A DNA stretch of 64,000 bases from Mesonia aestuariivivens. GTDB lineage: Bacteria > Bacteroidota > Bacteroidia > Flavobacteriales > Flavobacteriaceae. The notes below the pieces were generated by a model. That model ran no database searches. It was given only the letters and a program-made list of their open reading frames with translations, and was not told the origin of the DNA. Numbering within the stretch: position 1 is the stretch's first letter; each line of letters begins with the position of its first letter. The stretch spans positions 186,001-250,000 of the forward strand of contig NZ_JAHWDF010000002.1 in assembly GCF_019311235.1 (NCBI RefSeq), in the 5' to 3' direction. The translations under genes and the position numbers were made by a program. Positions 33,374 to 41,465 of this stretch are shown here, piece after piece.

Positions 33374-34198
33374 TCAGTTTTTTATAGAATCTTTTACCAC
33401 ATCGTGAATGGTAAGTTGAAGGTTTTTTGGCAGTAAATTATCTTTAGGCAATAAGGCTAAAAAACGATCTTCATTAGTATTATAAACGCTTTTAAATAAC
33501 GGATCTTGTAATTTCAACTCTTTGCAAATATCATCAATAAGGTCACTGTGATGAACTAAATCTGTACTGCCTAAGTGAAATACTCCATTTAAATTGCGGT
33601 TAATAATGTAGTGCAATTGTTGGGTGAATTTAGCGATACTCGTAGCATTAGTCACTACGTTTGGGAAAACTTCAATCGCTTCATTTAAATCATAAAGTAT
33701 TTTAAGCTCTTCAATTCTTGGAGAATTGGAGCCGTAAACCATCGGTAATCGGGCGATCACATATTTTTCGTTAGGTAATCTTAGTAGGGCATTTTCAATT
33801 TTTATTTTGAATTTCCCATAAACGCTTAATGATAATGTTTTATCATATTCGTAAGATGGATAATTGGTGAAAGCATCAAAAACATTGGCCGATGAAAGAA
33901 ATATAAGCTTGCAATCATGAGTAAGAATATGATTAATGGCTTCAAAATGCGCATAAATTTGAGCTTCAAATTCGCCTCGTAGCGCAGATATAATCAAATC
34001 TGGTTTTAAGCTTTTCAATAAAATTTCTAAAGATTCGGTTTCAGTATCCCATTGATAAAACTTTTTATTTTTATCAAAAAAATCGTTTCCAGTTCTATAG
34101 GTAGCATGAACATTAAAATAGGGGAGTAGCTCTTTATAAAGTGCGTTTCCAAGAAAGCCACTTCCGCCTAAAATTAATATTTTTTTCGAATTTTTAAT
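33374..34198 (-). CDS. NAD-dependent epimerase/dehydratase-like protein, non-ATG start
   Basis: The first usual start is ATG 34018 (214 residues), but the frame continues upstream without a stop and encodes a full Rossmann start: KKILILGGSGFLGNALYKELL. The codon before KNSKKILILGG is ATT (34196-34198), and the frame closes with a TAA shortly above. Full length from ATT is 274 residues. It also has the short-chain YxxxK pair (VYGKFKIK) and a VYGSNSP motif, as in RmlD/extended SDR proteins. Either ATT is used as a start or a start codon mutation has damaged the gene. Substrate unknown. Confidence 0.65.
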   Translation of the reverse strand: MKNSKKILILGGSGFLGNALYKELLPYFNVHATYRTGNDFFDKNKKFYQWDTETESLEILLKSLKPDLIISALRGEFEAQIYAHFEAINHILTHDCKLIFLSSANVFDAFTNYPSYEYDKTLSLSVYGKFKIKIENALLRLPNEKYVIARLPMVYGSNSPRIEELKILYDLNEAIEVFPNVVTNATSIAKFTQQLHYIINRNLNGVFHLGSTDLVHHSDLIDDICKELKLQDPLFKSVYNTNEDRFLALLPKDNLLPKNLQLTIHDVVKDSIKN

Positions 34199-34234
34199 AA
34201 ACTTTGGATTTTAGAATAAAGGCTAAAAATCAAA

Positions 34235-34277
34235 AACTAGTGTCTAAAGCAATTTAAGAATGCTTTTAACACTAGTT
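34235..34277 (-). terminator. gcvT terminator
   Basis: On the minus strand AACTAGTGT (34277-34269) pairs with ACACTAGTT (34243-34235), with an inner AAAGCA/TGCTTT pairing, followed by TTTTGATTTTT. It lies about 20 nt after the gcvT stop. Confidence 0.7.
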
Positions 34278-34296
34278 AATGCTTATTTTGAAAATT

Positions 34297-35379
34297 TTAT
34301 CTTTTATAAAATGGTGGTTTTACCACTTTTGCAGGAATCGATTTTTTTCTAATTTGAATAAAAATTTCAGTTTCTATTTTACTGAATTCGGTTTTTACAT
34401 AACCTAAACCAATTGCTTTTCCTGTTGATGGAGATTGTGTTCCCGAGGTTACAATTCCTATTTCATTTCCTTCAGCATCTTCAATTACATAATCTTTACG
34501 AGGAATGCCACGCTCAGTTAATTCAAAACCTACTAATTTACGTTTTGGACCTTCTTGTTTTTCTTGTTTAATATTTTGACAGTTCACAAAATCTTTCGTG
34601 AACTTGGTAATCCATCCTAATCCAGCTTCAATAGGAGAGGTGGTATCATCAATATCATTACCGTATAAACAGAATCCCATTTCTAATCGAAGGGTATCAC
34701 GAGCGGCTAAACCAATAGGTTTGATTCCGAATTCTTCTCCTGCTTCAAATACTTTTTTCCAAACTTTTTCTGCAAATTCATTTTTTACATAAATTTCAAA
34801 ACCGCCACTTCCTGTATAGCCAGTTGCAGAAATAATGGTATGAGCTGCACCAGCAAATTCTCCAATTTCAAAGTTGTAGAATTTAATTTCACTTAGATTA
34901 ATTTCGGTTAGTGCTTGCATTGCTTCTACCGCTTTTGGTCCTTGAATGGCTAATAAAGAATATTCATCTGAAACATCTTTCATATCGGCATTCATTGTAT
35001 TGTGTTCTGCAATCCAATTCCAGTCTTTATCGATATTAGATGCATTTACCACTAATAAATACTTTTCTTCGTTCATTCTGTAGATAATCAAATCATCTAC
35101 AATACCGCCATCTGCATTTGGCATACATGTATATTGTGCTTTACCATCAATAAGCTTAGCAGCATCGTTTGAAGAGACTTTCTGAATGAGTTCTAAGGCA
35201 TTGGGCCCAGAAACCAAAAACTCTCCCATATGAGATACATCAAAAACACCAATTTTTTTTCTAACTGTTTCGTGTTCAATGTTTACACCTTCGTAAGAAA
35301 CTGGCATATTATAACCTGCAAACGGAACCATTTTAGCACCAAGTTCTTCATGTATATGAGTGAGCTGTGTATTCTTCAT
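34297..35379 (-). CDS. gcvT: Glycine cleavage system T protein (aminomethyltransferase)
   Basis: It transfers the methylene group from the H-protein aminomethyl arm to tetrahydrofolate. The 360-residue protein has [43 protein letters not shown] and [15 protein letters not shown], all family markers. The gcvH and gcvP genes are not in the window. It is monocistronic with its own promoter candidate and terminator. Confidence 0.96.
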   Translation of the reverse strand: MKNTQLTHIHEELGAKMVPFAGYNMPVSYEGVNIEHETVRKKIGVFDVSHMGEFLVSGPNALELIQKVSSNDAAKLIDGKAQYTCMPNADGGIVDDLIIYRMNEEKYLLVVNASNIDKDWNWIAEHNTMNADMKDVSDEYSLLAIQGPKAVEAMQALTEINLSEIKFYNFEIGEFAGAAHTIISATGYTGSGGFEIYVKNEFAEKVWKKVFEAGEEFGIKPIGLAARDTLRLEMGFCLYGNDIDDTTSPIEAGLGWITKFTKDFVNCQNIKQEKQEGPKRKLVGFELTERGIPRKDYVIEDAEGNEIGIVTSGTQSPSTGKAIGLGYVKTEFSKIETEIFIQIRKKSIPAKVVKPPFYKR

Positions 35380-35402
35380 AAATGCTTAGTTTTAATTTTC
35401 CG

Positions 35403-35410
35403 CAAAATTA
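35403..35410 (-). promoter_or_regulatory. Candidate -7 element of gcvT
   Basis: The minus strand reads TAATTTTG, an exact TAnnTTTG, 23 nt before the ATG. No well-spaced -33 element. I saw no riboswitch-like structure in the 161-bp gap. Confidence 0.45.
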
Positions 35411-35486
35411 TCAAAAAATAGCAAGTAGCGATAAGAAGTTTTAAAATAAAATTCAATTTTTGCTGTTTTTATAAAATTATCCATAA

Positions 35487-35518
35487 AAAATAGCCTAAAG
35501 ATATTTTTAGGCTATTTT
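35487..35518 (-). terminator. Terminator of the SDR gene
   Basis: Stem AAAATAGCCTAAA / TTTAGGCTATTTT (35487-35499, 35506-35518) has a 6-nt loop. On the minus strand it is followed by TTATGG, a short T tract. Confidence 0.65.
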
Positions 35519-35540
35519 CTATACTTTAAACTTATTTTAA

Positions 35541-36323
35541 TTATTCTGGGTTTCCGTACATATTAGATTCGCCACCATCAATAGCGATGGTCTGTCCGTT
35601 TACATAACCATTTTCTTTACTTAAAAGAAAAGCGACTAAACTCCCAACATCTTTTGGGTCACCTAATGCTTTGGTAGGATTTCTTTTAGCATATTCTGCT
35701 TCTGCAACTTTAGGATCGTCTGGGTTTACTTGCTTAAAGGCTTCAGCTACCATCGGAGTTAAAATAGCTCCTGGAGCAATAGCATTGGTTAAAATACCAT
35801 CTTTACCATATTCAAGTCCGGCATTTTTTGTCATCCCAGAAACGGCATGCTTACTCGCCACGTATGGAGTCTGATTTACAACTCCGCGAATTCCCCCAAC
35901 AGAAGCTACATTTACAATTCTACCAAATTTTTGCTTTTGCATAACAGGGATTACGTAACGCATACCATAATAAACTCCCATTAAGTTTATATCAATTACT
36001 TTTTTGAAAATATCTAAATCGTAGTCGGTAAGTCCTGCTTGTTTACCTTCAATACCCGCATTGTTATAGAAACCATCAATTTTACCAAATTTTGTGACCG
36101 TTTCTTCTACATAATTTTTTACTTGCTCTTCTTTAGAAACATCTGCTGTTACGCTTAAAATTTCTACTTGATAAGTAGACTTTAGTTTTTCTTCAGCTTC
36201 TTTTAAAGCTTTTTCGTTATAATCTACTAAAACTAATTTTGCACCTTTTTTGGCTAAGGCTTCTGCAGCGGCATAGCCTAGTCCCATCGCTGCACCGGTT
36301 ATTATCATTACTTGATCTTTCAT
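35541..36323 (-). CDS. Short-chain dehydrogenase/reductase (classical SDR)
   Basis: The 260-residue NAD(P)-dependent oxidoreductase has TGAAMGLGYAAAEALAKKG (cofactor glycines 10-17), an acidic residue after the second strand (LVLVDYNE) that favours NAD+, NNAGIEG, the catalytic serine in VNVASVGG and YVASK (about Y153, K157). The family covers many alcohols and sugars, so the substrate cannot be assigned. It is a single gene with its own terminator. Confidence 0.9.
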   Translation of the reverse strand: MKDQVMIITGAAMGLGYAAAEALAKKGAKLVLVDYNEKALKEAEEKLKSTYQVEILSVTADVSKEEQVKNYVEETVTKFGKIDGFYNNAGIEGKQAGLTDYDLDIFKKVIDINLMGVYYGMRYVIPVMQKQKFGRIVNVASVGGIRGVVNQTPYVASKHAVSGMTKNAGLEYGKDGILTNAIAPGAILTPMVAEAFKQVNPDDPKVAEAEYAKRNPTKALGDPKDVGSLVAFLLSKENGYVNGQTIAIDGGESNMYGNPE

Positions 36324-36405
36324 AATTACAAATTTATTGTTTCTTATTGAAGCATAAATTTACCACTTTATAGACTATCCATTCTTAAATTCATATTAAT
36401 TAGCT

Positions 36406-37701
36406 TTAACCTAACGTTAAAAAGGCTTTTAACTCTTTGTAGTTTTTAATGTTTAAACTTCTCTTCTTTTTGTCGATTACAGCTTTAATTTGCTGCGGAA
36501 TTTCAATTTTAGTTTGAAGTGTTTCTTCAACAGTATCTAAGAATTTTACTGGATGTGCTGTTTCTAAAAAGACTCCGATGCTATTAGGAAATTTTTCTTT
36601 TGTTTTCTGCCAACCTAAATAACCAACTGCGCCATGTGGATCTGAGATATAATTAGCGGTAGAATATATTTTTTTCATTGCATTTTTGGTTTCTTCATCT
36701 GTGAAACTATACGACGAAAAGTCTTTTTTTAAAGTTTCAATTTCGTTATTATAAAGTTGTTGTATTCTTACAAAATTGCTAGGATCTCCTACATCCATTG
36801 CATTAGAAATAGTTGCAGTAGATGGTTTAGCTTGGTAAGCTCCCGATTTTAAAAACAGAGCAACGGTGTCATTAATATTAGTTGAAGCGATAAAAAACTC
36901 TATTGGTAAACCTAATTTTTTAGCGAGCATACCGGCGCAAATATTCCCAAAATTCCCGCTTGGTACAGAGAATACCATATTCTTATTCAAGTGTTTTAAA
37001 TCACGGTAAGCAAAGAAAAAATAAAACATTTGTGGTAACCAACGCGCAATGTTAATAGAATTAGCAGATGTTAAGTTTAACTCTTTTAAATCTTCATCTA
37101 AAAAAGCTTGCTTAACCATGGCTTGACAATCATCAAAAGTACCGTCTACTTCTAAAGCGATAATGTTTTGCCCTAGTGTAGTAAGTTGTTTCTCTTGAAT
37201 GGTAGAAACTTTTCCGCTGGGGTATAAAATAATCACTTCAACTCCTTTTACTCTTAAAAAACCATTGGCTACTGCACCACCAGTATCTCCAGAAGTAGCC
37301 ACAAGAACTTTAATTTTTTCATCTTTTTTACTTCTATTGAAATACCTTAAACAACGAGCCATAAAACGAGCGCCAACGTCTTTAAAAGCCATAGTTGGTC
37401 CGTGAAAGAGTTCTAAAGCATAGGTGTCTTCTTCGATTTTTACCAACGGAAATTCAAAATTTAGTGTTTCCTCAATAATATTGCTTAATTCTTGTTCAGG
37501 AATTGAGGTAGCTATAAATTGCCGAATTACTTCATAAGCAATCTGTGTATTGCTCATTTTCTCTATATTTTCAAAAAATGACTGTTCTAGCGGAATAAGT
37601 TTTTCGGGAAAGTACAAGCCTTTATCGGGTGCAATTCCATTGATAGTAGCTTGTTCGAAATTTACATTGGCAGCTTTATGGTTTAAACTGAAATAATTCA
37701 T
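36406..37701 (-). CDS. thrC: Threonine synthase
   Basis: This PLP enzyme converts O-phosphohomoserine to threonine, the last step of the pathway. The 431 residues include HGPTMAFKDVGARFMAR (PLP lysine about 110), ATSGDTGGAVANGF and VPSGNFGNICAGMLAKKLGLP. It is the third gene of the thr cluster, 118 nt after thrB. The gap holds a hairpin, 37776-37796, that may affect its share of expression. Confidence 0.96.
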   Translation of the reverse strand: MNYFSLNHKAANVNFEQATINGIAPDKGLYFPEKLIPLEQSFFENIEKMSNTQIAYEVIRQFIATSIPEQELSNIIEETLNFEFPLVKIEEDTYALELFHGPTMAFKDVGARFMARCLRYFNRSKKDEKIKVLVATSGDTGGAVANGFLRVKGVEVIILYPSGKVSTIQEKQLTTLGQNIIALEVDGTFDDCQAMVKQAFLDEDLKELNLTSANSINIARWLPQMFYFFFAYRDLKHLNKNMVFSVPSGNFGNICAGMLAKKLGLPIEFFIASTNINDTVALFLKSGAYQAKPSTATISNAMDVGDPSNFVRIQQLYNNEIETLKKDFSSYSFTDEETKNAMKKIYSTANYISDPHGAVGYLGWQKTKEKFPNSIGVFLETAHPVKFLDTVEETLQTKIEIPQQIKAVIDKKKRSLNIKNYKELKAFLTLG

Positions 37702-37819
37702 TTTGTTTAGGTGTTTAATCTTTTTGTTACCCAGAATATATTTCCAGGAATTATAATTAATTTCTATTTGTTGTTATGTTGAATTAAATTCAGCATAATA
37801 ATTTTTTCAATCTTAGACT

Positions 37820-38743
37820 TTACAAAATTTTAATTCCATCTCCGTTAATTTTTGAAACGTGTATATCGTAATCAACTTCAAATTTTTGATACACTTCAGC
37901 CATCGCAGAAGCTATTTTTTGAGCAGTTTCTTTGTCTTTGCTAAGTGCAAAAATAGAAGGTCCAGAACCGGATATGCCACTGCCTAAGGCTCCGTGAGCT
38001 AAGGCTGTTTTTTTTACTTCATCAAAACCGGGTATAAGTACGCTACGTAAAGGTTCTATAATTTCATCGTGTAAACACCTGGCTAACAAATTATAATCAC
38101 TCGTATATAAAGCACTAATTAAACCGCCTAAATTTCCCCATTGGGTAATCGCACTTTTTAATGAAACTGAATGTTTTAATACCGAGCGTGCGTCTGCAGT
38201 TTTCACTTCTAGCTGCGGATGAATTACTGTAGCCATTAATTGATCTGGAACTGGAAGTTTAATTACATCTAAAGGCTCATAACTTCTTACTAAGGTGAAG
38301 CCACCCAACAAAGCAGGAGCAACATTGTCGGCGTGCAAAGCACCACTTGCTAAAAGTTCGCCTTGCATTGCAAAAGGAATCAAATCTTTTGTTGAAAAAG
38401 GTTCGCCGAGTAATTGATTAATACCAAAAACAGCTCCTGCGGCACTAGCGGCACTACTGCCAATACCGCTGCCGGGTTTTATGTGTTTATAGATTTCAAT
38501 TTCAAATCCTGCTTTTAGTTCTTTTAGGTTATTCAATAGGGCTAAACCTGCAACACCAGCAACATTTTTTTCTGTTGCTAAAGGTAAATTATGACCTCCA
38601 ATTTTAGTAATTTGAATACCAGGTGTAGATGATTTTCGAATTATCATTTCGTCGCCAGGTTGCGTTAAACAGAGTCCGAGTACATCAAAACCACATGATA
38701 CATTGGCAATGGTGGCAGGGCAAAATAGTTTAATTTCTTCCAT
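37820..38743 (-). CDS. thrB: Homoserine kinase
   Basis: This GHMP-superfamily kinase phosphorylates homoserine. The 307-residue protein has the ATP-binding loop PGSGIGSSAASAAGAVFG (about 92-109), the N-terminal PATIANVSCGFDVLG and the C-terminal GSGISGSGPSIFAL. It starts 3 nt after the thrA stop, so the two are translationally coupled. Confidence 0.96.
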   Translation of the reverse strand: MEEIKLFCPATIANVSCGFDVLGLCLTQPGDEMIIRKSSTPGIQITKIGGHNLPLATEKNVAGVAGLALLNNLKELKAGFEIEIYKHIKPGSGIGSSAASAAGAVFGINQLLGEPFSTKDLIPFAMQGELLASGALHADNVAPALLGGFTLVRSYEPLDVIKLPVPDQLMATVIHPQLEVKTADARSVLKHSVSLKSAITQWGNLGGLISALYTSDYNLLARCLHDEIIEPLRSVLIPGFDEVKKTALAHGALGSGISGSGPSIFALSKDKETAQKIASAMAEVYQKFEVDYDIHVSKINGDGIKIL

Positions 38744-38746
38744 AGT

Positions 38747-41194
38747 TTAATAATTACCTATTCTTATAATATCTGCGAAAATACCCGATGCAGTTACTTC
38801 TGCGCCAGCGCCAGCGCCTTTTATAATTAACGGTTGGTCTACATATCTTTCGGTATAAAATAAAACGATGTTGTCTTTTCCGTCTAAATTATAAAATGGG
38901 TGTGCTGCAGGTATTTCTTCTAATCCTACGCTTGCTTTTCCGTTATCAAATTGTGCTACATATTTGAGTCGACTATTGTTTTGTTGAGCGCTTTCAAATA
39001 ATTGATTAAAATGTGCTTTGTGAGTTTCTAAACTTTTAAAAAAATCTTCTGCGTTTTTAGTTTTCAAACATTCTTCGGGTAAAAAAGATTTATTTTGAAT
39101 ATGATCTAATTCGAGTTGATATCCACTTTCACGTGCGAGAATGAGTATTTTTCGCATGACATCAATTCCGCTTAAATCAATTTTAGGGTCTGGTTCTGTA
39201 TAGCCTTCGGCTTGCGCTTGTTTTACAACGTTTACAAATTCGCGATCTTCGTCAAAATTATTGAATACAAAATTTAAGCTTCCGGAAAGTACGGCTTGGA
39301 TTTTTGTGATTTTATCACCCGATGCAATTAGATTTTTAAGCGTATCAATAATGGGTAAACCTGCACCAACATTAGTTTCAAATAAAAACGGAGCGTTATA
39401 ATCTCTTGATAATTGTTTTAATTCGGCGTAATTTTCATAAGCAGAAGAACTCGCAATTTTATTACAAGTAACTACCGAAATACTGTTTTTTAAATACTGA
39501 GCATAAGTGTCAGCAATAAGCTTGTTAGCGGTGTTATCTACGAAAATACTGTTGCGTAAATTTATTTTTTTAATCTTTTCAAAAAATAATTGCTTGTCTG
39601 CTTTTTCACCCTGACTTAAACTTTCTTCCCATTTTTGAAGAGAGATTCCGCCTTCTTGAAAATACATCTTTCTTGAGTTAGAAAGTGCAATTATGCGCAC
39701 GTTTAGCTTTAAATTTTCTTTTAAAAATTTCTTTTGTTGCTGAATTTGATTTAAAAACTTAGCACCAACATTACCAACACCCATCACAAAAAGATTAAGT
39801 TGTTTTACGTTTTCTTCAAAAAAGCGTTCGTGTAAGGTATTTAATGCTTTTTTGACATCTTCTTTTTTAATGACTGCAGAAATATTTCGTTCTGAGGCTC
39901 CTTGTGCAATCACTCTAATATTCACATTGTTTTTTCCTAAAGCACTAAACATTTTTCCGCTTAAACCTTGATGGTTTTTCATATTATCTCCAACTAAAGC
40001 AATAATTGCTTGGTCATTTTCTACAAAAACCGGATGAATACGTTTTAAAGAAATCTCGTAAGCAAAAGATTGATCGAGCATTTCTTTGGCTTTAACAGCA
40101 TCTTTACTGTCAACAGCTATGCAAATGCTATGTTCAGATGAAGCTTGGGTAATGAGTACAACGCTAATGTTATTGACAGAAAGCACTTCAAAAAAGCGTT
40201 TAGAAATACCAGGAATACCAACCATTCCTGGTCCCTCAAGTGAAAGCAAGGAAATATTTTCAATATGACTAATGCCGCGTACAGGTCGGTTTTTACCATT
40301 GGTGTTTTTGGTGATTACGGTTCCTTTTTCTTTTGGTAAAAAAGTATTTTTAATATGAATAGGAATTTCTTTTTCTAAAACAGGCTGAATGGTAGGCGGG
40401 TAAATTACTTTAGCTCCAAAATGCGAAAGTTCCATAGCTTCTTGGTAAGATATTTCTTCAATAGCAATGGCTTGTTTTACCAATTTAGGGTTAGCGGTAA
40501 ACATTCCGCTTACGTCTGTCCAAATCTCTAATACTTCGGCATTTAAAGCGGCAGCAAGAATGGCCGCGGTGTAATCTGAACCACCACGCCCTAAAGTTGT
40601 AGAGTCTCCTGAAACCGAAGAGGCTACAAAACCAGGAAAAAGAGATACTTGATTTGCTTTTTCTTTTAACTGTTGGGTTAAATTTTGTTGAGTAAGCTCA
40701 AAGTCTACTAAAGCTTTTCCAAATTGTGTATTCGTTTTGATAAGTTGCCGACTGTCTTTGTAGCTACAAGATATTCCTTCCGCAGTAAAATAGCTATGAA
40801 TAATTTTAGAAGAAAGTAATTCCCCATATCCTAAAACCTTATCTAATAATTTGGGAGTCGTTTCGCCTATTAAGAAAGCGCCATCTAATAAGGTTTCTAA
40901 GGTGTTTAATTCTTGTTTTAAAAAACTCATGACAGTGCTTTGTTGTTGAATAGGGATGAGTTTTTTAACGACTTCTAAGTGTTTTTTTTCAATTAAATTG
41001 AAGGTTTTCTGGTAAGTTTCTTGTTGTTGACTGGCTAAAAATGCTGAGTCTAATAATAAATCAGTAACCCCGCCAAGTGCCGAAACAACGACACATAATT
41101 TATGATGAGCAGCTTCTTGCTGAACTATATTTTTAACGAGTTGAATATTTTCTGTGTTCGCAACAGAAGTTCCTCCAAATTTGAGAACTTTCAT
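38747..41194 (-). CDS. thrA: Bifunctional aspartate kinase / homoserine dehydrogenase I
   Basis: The 815-residue fusion catalyses the first and third steps from aspartate to homoserine. The kinase domain starts KFGGTSVANTENI and contains LGRGGSDYTAAILA. Two ACT-type regulatory segments (about 310-460: GPGMVGIPGISKRFF and LVGDNMKNHQGLSGKMF) are followed by the dehydrogenase with GVGNVGAKFLNQI (about 472) and SGSLNFVFNNF. ACT domains suggest feedback control by threonine. Transcription is probably controlled by the leader at 41227-41367. Confidence 0.97.
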   Translation of the reverse strand: MKVLKFGGTSVANTENIQLVKNIVQQEAAHHKLCVVVSALGGVTDLLLDSAFLASQQQETYQKTFNLIEKKHLEVVKKLIPIQQQSTVMSFLKQELNTLETLLDGAFLIGETTPKLLDKVLGYGELLSSKIIHSYFTAEGISCSYKDSRQLIKTNTQFGKALVDFELTQQNLTQQLKEKANQVSLFPGFVASSVSGDSTTLGRGGSDYTAAILAAALNAEVLEIWTDVSGMFTANPKLVKQAIAIEEISYQEAMELSHFGAKVIYPPTIQPVLEKEIPIHIKNTFLPKEKGTVITKNTNGKNRPVRGISHIENISLLSLEGPGMVGIPGISKRFFEVLSVNNISVVLITQASSEHSICIAVDSKDAVKAKEMLDQSFAYEISLKRIHPVFVENDQAIIALVGDNMKNHQGLSGKMFSALGKNNVNIRVIAQGASERNISAVIKKEDVKKALNTLHERFFEENVKQLNLFVMGVGNVGAKFLNQIQQQKKFLKENLKLNVRIIALSNSRKMYFQEGGISLQKWEESLSQGEKADKQLFFEKIKKINLRNSIFVDNTANKLIADTYAQYLKNSISVVTCNKIASSSAYENYAELKQLSRDYNAPFLFETNVGAGLPIIDTLKNLIASGDKITKIQAVLSGSLNFVFNNFDEDREFVNVVKQAQAEGYTEPDPKIDLSGIDVMRKILILARESGYQLELDHIQNKSFLPEECLKTKNAEDFFKSLETHKAHFNQLFESAQQNNSRLKYVAQFDNGKASVGLEEIPAAHPFYNLDGKDNIVLFYTERYVDQPLIIKGAGAGAEVTASGIFADIIRIGNY

Positions 41195-41226
41195 ATGTTT
41201 TATTTTAAATGAAATGAATAAAAGGA

Positions 41227-41248
41227 TGGTTTTTGTAGATACAAACCA
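41227..41248 (-). terminator. Leader terminator before thrA
   Basis: On the minus strand TGGTTTGT...ACAAAAACCA folds into a hairpin (arms at 41248-41241 and 41236-41227 with a small bulge), followed by TCCTTTTATTC. It lies between the leader peptide and thrA, about 33 nt before the thrA ATG, as in an attenuator. Confidence 0.6.
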
Positions 41249-41274
41249 ATATAACCTAAGACGATATGAATTAT

Positions 41275-41367
41275 TTATACCCCAAACGGGGTAATGGTAG
41301 AAATAGCAATAATGCCAGAAATAGAAGTTCTGGTAAGTATTAAAGATATGTTATTGCTATAGGTCAT
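41275..41367 (-). CDS. Candidate thr operon leader peptide
   Basis: An ATG at 41367, about 17 nt after the -7 element, opens a 30-codon frame ending in TAA at 41275. The peptide starts MTYSNNISLIL and ends SGIIAISTITPFGV. It contains 4 Thr, 7 Ile and 5 Ser, with Thr codons clustered near the end (ACC-ATT-ACC) just before a GC-rich hairpin. It resembles thrL of enterobacteria in principle, not in sequence. Confidence 0.7.
   Translation of the reverse strand: MTYSNNISLILTRTSISGIIAISTITPFGV
41278..41360 (-). promoter_or_regulatory. Hairpins within the thr leader
   Basis: Three stems overlap the leader peptide. ATAGCAATAA (41360-41351) pairs perfectly with TTATTGCTAT (41312-41303). Inside it, CCAGAA (41333-41328) pairs with TTCTGG (41320-41315). 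Then TACCCC-GTTT-GGGGTA (41293-41278) covers the last codons and the start of the stop codon region. Ribosome position on the Thr/Ile codons would decide which of these form. Confidence 0.6.
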
Positions 41368-41383
41368 CGAAGTGATTGTATCT

Positions 41384-41414
41384 CAAATGTATTATTTTTA
41401 AAAAGATTAAACAA
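41384..41414 (-). promoter_or_regulatory. thr operon promoter
   Basis: On the minus strand TTG (41414-41412), a 20-nt spacer and TACATTTG (41391-41384) match the Bacteroidota consensus exactly. The predicted start lies about 10 nt before the leader peptide. Confidence 0.75.
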
Positions 41415-41465
41415 GTAGTTTTAAATAATTGATATTTTAATAATTTTTTAAATATATTTTTAATA

